Assembly (NCBI GenBank): GCA_964371615.1
Contig: CAYJMS010000003.1
Location: 610,484 to 674,483, forward strand
From: SpSt-333 sp964371615
GTDB lineage: Bacteria; Bacteroidota; Ignavibacteria; UBA10030; UBA8401
DNA length: 64,000 nt
Direction: 5' to 3'
Below, one piece after another: positions 62,301 to 64,000 of the stretch. The stretch's first letter is position 1; each line of letters starts with the position of its first letter. A model generated the notes under the pieces. It was not told the origin of the DNA. It saw only the letters and a program-made list of their open reading frames with translations, and did not search any database. Made by a program: the position numbers and the translations under genes.

Positions 62301-64000
62301 ATGAAAACTTTTACTACAAATATTTGTAGCCGATGGACACACTATTTCGGCACAATGTTGACACTTGCTTTAATAGTGTCTTTCACTGCTGTTTCTCAGC
62401 CGGCAGCGCCGGTGTTAGCAACACCCGCTGACGAGGCGACGAATCAGCCTCAGGATCCGACATTAATCTGGAATACTTCGTCGGGGGTGGGGAGCATCTC
62501 CTATCAATTGCAGGTCTCGACAAGTTCCGGTTTTGTCGGTACGGTGTATGAAAACTTGGCAGTCGCAAACACTTCGCAACTGATTACCGGATTATCTGCT
62601 AATACGACATATTTCTGGCGTGTGAGTGCTACCGATGATGGCGGGCAGGGTGTGTATTCTGTGACAAGAAGTTTTACAACATGGGCGACAATTCCATCTC
62701 CGGGTCCGTTGCCGGTCACCCTTGGAAAGACTTCAATGTTTGCAATTCTTTCCTACGCGGGTGTCACGAGCGTTTTTCCATCTGTCATTACCGGTGATAT
62801 TGGAGCGAGTCCTATTGCTGGAGCAGCAATTACTGTTGATCCGACAGAAGTGACCGGAACGATATATACGACCGATGCATCCGGTCCCGCAGGTTCGGTA
62901 CCAGCAGCGACGCTGTTGACCACTGCCATGGGCGATTTGACCATTGCCTATGACGATGCTGCCGGGCGGACAGTAAATCCCATCGGTTTGGCAGGAAACA
63001 TCGGCGGACAAACACTCTATCCCGGACTCTATAAATCTACCGGGACACTCGAAATAACATCGGGTGATCTTACGCTCGATGGCAACGGGGATGCTACTTC
63101 TGTCTGGATATTCCAGATTGCATCCAGTTTTAACATGACCGACGGCCGTCAAGTATTCCTCACCAATGGCGCAAAGGCCTCCAATGTTTTCTGGCAGATG
63201 GGGAGCGCTGCGACGTTTGGAACAACATGCGTCATGAAGGGAACCATCATGGCCCAGACAACGATCACGATGGCGACCGGCGCAACGCTGGAAGGAAGAG
63301 CGTTGGCGCGGACCGAAGATGTTACATTACAGCAAAATACTGTCACCAATCCGCTGACAGTGAACCTTAAATCCGCAGCAGGCTTCGGGGTTTTGGCGGC
63401 TGCCGGTGTTACCGGTACTGCCACCGTTAAAGGAAATGTTGGGACGACAACTGCCACGATAGGTATCGACATAACAGCGCCCGGTTATTCTATATATCCG
63501 GTGGGTGATCCTGAAGTGGTGACAGCCCACACCGACCTGCTCGCCGCATATAACGACGCAGCCGGACGTACTTTTGATGTTGAACTGTCTGCAACGACAT
63601 TCGAATTAGGCGGCACAGTCCGAACACCCGGTGTCTATAAAATTGGAACCGACGCTACAATAAATGGCGATCTTACCCTCGACGGTGCAGGCATCTATGT
63701 TTTCCAGATCGGCGGCACGCTTACCACGGGAACGAGCAGCGCAATTATTCTTACGAACAGTGTGCAGTGGCCCGACATTTTTTGGCAGGTCGGCAGTTCT
63801 GCGACGCTGGGAGCGACCTCTACTTTTGAGGGAACGCTATTGGCGAATACATCCATCACGGCGAATAACCTTGTAACACTAACCGGCAGATTGTTAGCAG
63901 GAGCAGTGACATCGAGCGGCGCGGTTTCATTAAGCAACGCTACAGTGTTACCGGTGGAACTGACATCATTCACAGCATCGGTCAGCCGGATGAATACGGA
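62301..64000 (+). CDS. FN3 plus tandem DUF3494 protein (3' end outside window)
   Basis: The frame runs from the ATG at 62301 (AGGAAGG upstream) to the end of the window without a stop, giving 566 visible residues. A signal peptide ends TAVSQ. One FN3 repeat (about 35-125) resembles those of the protein encoded at 55196. Two consecutive DUF3494 domains follow: about 132-345 (FAILSYAGVTSVFPS, TGDIGASPIAGAAI, YDDAAGRT, WIFQIASSFNMTDG) and about 350-550 (FGVLAAAGVTGTATVKGNVGTTTATIG, YNDAAGRT, PDIFWQVGSSATLG). The final residues LPVELTSFTASVSRMNT match the spacer before the CTD in the protein encoded at 60913, so an FN3-like spacer and T9SS CTD probably follow. Confidence 0.88.
   Translation, partial: MKTFTTNICSRWTHYFGTMLTLALIVSFTAVSQPAAPVLATPADEATNQPQDPTLIWNTSSGVGSISYQLQVSTSSGFVGTVYENLAVANTSQLITGLSANTTYFWRVSATDDGGQGVYSVTRSFTTWATIPSPGPLPVTLGKTSMFAILSYAGVTSVFPSVITGDIGASPIAGAAITVDPTEVTGTIYTTDASGPAGSVPAATLLTTAMGDLTIAYDDAAGRTVNPIGLAGNIGGQTLYPGLYKSTGTLEITSGDLTLDGNGDATSVWIFQIASSFNMTDGRQVFLTNGAKASNVFWQMGSAATFGTTCVMKGTIMAQTTITMATGATLEGRALARTEDVTLQQNTVTNPLTVNLKSAAGFGVLAAAGVTGTATVKGNVGTTTATIGIDITAPGYSIYPVGDPEVVTAHTDLLAAYNDAAGRTFDVELSATTFELGGTVRTPGVYKIGTDATINGDLTLDGAGIYVFQIGGTLTTGTSSAIILTNSVQWPDIFWQVGSSATLGATSTFEGTLLANTSITANNLVTLTGRLLAGAVTSSGAVSLSNATVLPVELTSFTASVSRMNT

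Noticed and set aside
50829..64000. Direct annotation of the DUF3494 proteins as antifreeze proteins
   Set aside because: The domain is shared by ice-binding and non-ice-binding surface proteins; sequence alone does not show an ice-binding face.

Overview
The window looks like chromosomal DNA from a member of the Bacteroidota/FCB assemblage near Ignavibacteria. The evidence is threefold. Nine secreted proteins end in the NYPNPFNP-type C-terminal domain (CTD) used by the type IX secretion system (T9SS). Many genes have clear AAGGAG-type Shine-Dalgarno sites, which classical Flavobacteriia/Bacteroidia mostly lack. The secreted proteome is dominated by Ig/cadherin-like, FN3, lamin-tail, cohesin/dockerin and DUF3494 modules. 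No rRNA, tRNA, CRISPR array, insertion sequence or phage gene was seen. The taxonomic call is inference from protein style, not from a marker gene.

Layout. 1-5239: a phosphate-uptake pair (3'-part of a PiT permease, OprP-like porin) followed by lamin-tail and SdiA-regulated-like surface proteins and a 36-residue membrane peptide, closed by a strong terminator. 5635-9359: a T9SS-exported NlpC/P60-like protein and two small membrane protein genes. 9607-27395: four co-oriented T9SS cargo genes of 755-2208 residues; three carry cohesin-like domains and two of those also carry a dockerin. 27396-28804: a small lipoprotein, a small secreted protein, repeats and terminators. 28805-35423 (minus): a tetR-tolC-adaptor-RND efflux operon with a candidate operator. 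35634-42473 (minus): a seven-gene cluster with a GntR/FCD regulator, a meso-diaminopimelate-dehydrogenase-family enzyme, a fold-type-I PLP enzyme, a cobalamin-binding mutase-like protein, a P-loop protein and two small unknown proteins. It looks like an uncharacterised B12-dependent amino-acid pathway. 43211-48925: a seven-PAS hybrid histidine kinase and a TIGR01777-type epimerase.

49225-64000 is the most unusual region. Two paralogous NarL-type response regulators are each followed by a homologous 72-base intergenic block (54 of 72 positions identical, ungapped, by hand count). Copy one leads into a CsbD-like stress protein and three DUF3494 (ice-binding-like) proteins. Copy two leads into an eight-FN3 DUF3494 lipoprotein, an OmpA-family protein and two more DUF3494 proteins, the last running off the window. 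This suggests a duplicated, co-regulated surface-adhesin module. DUF3494 is best known from ice-binding proteins, but the domain is broader and no ice function can be claimed from sequence alone.
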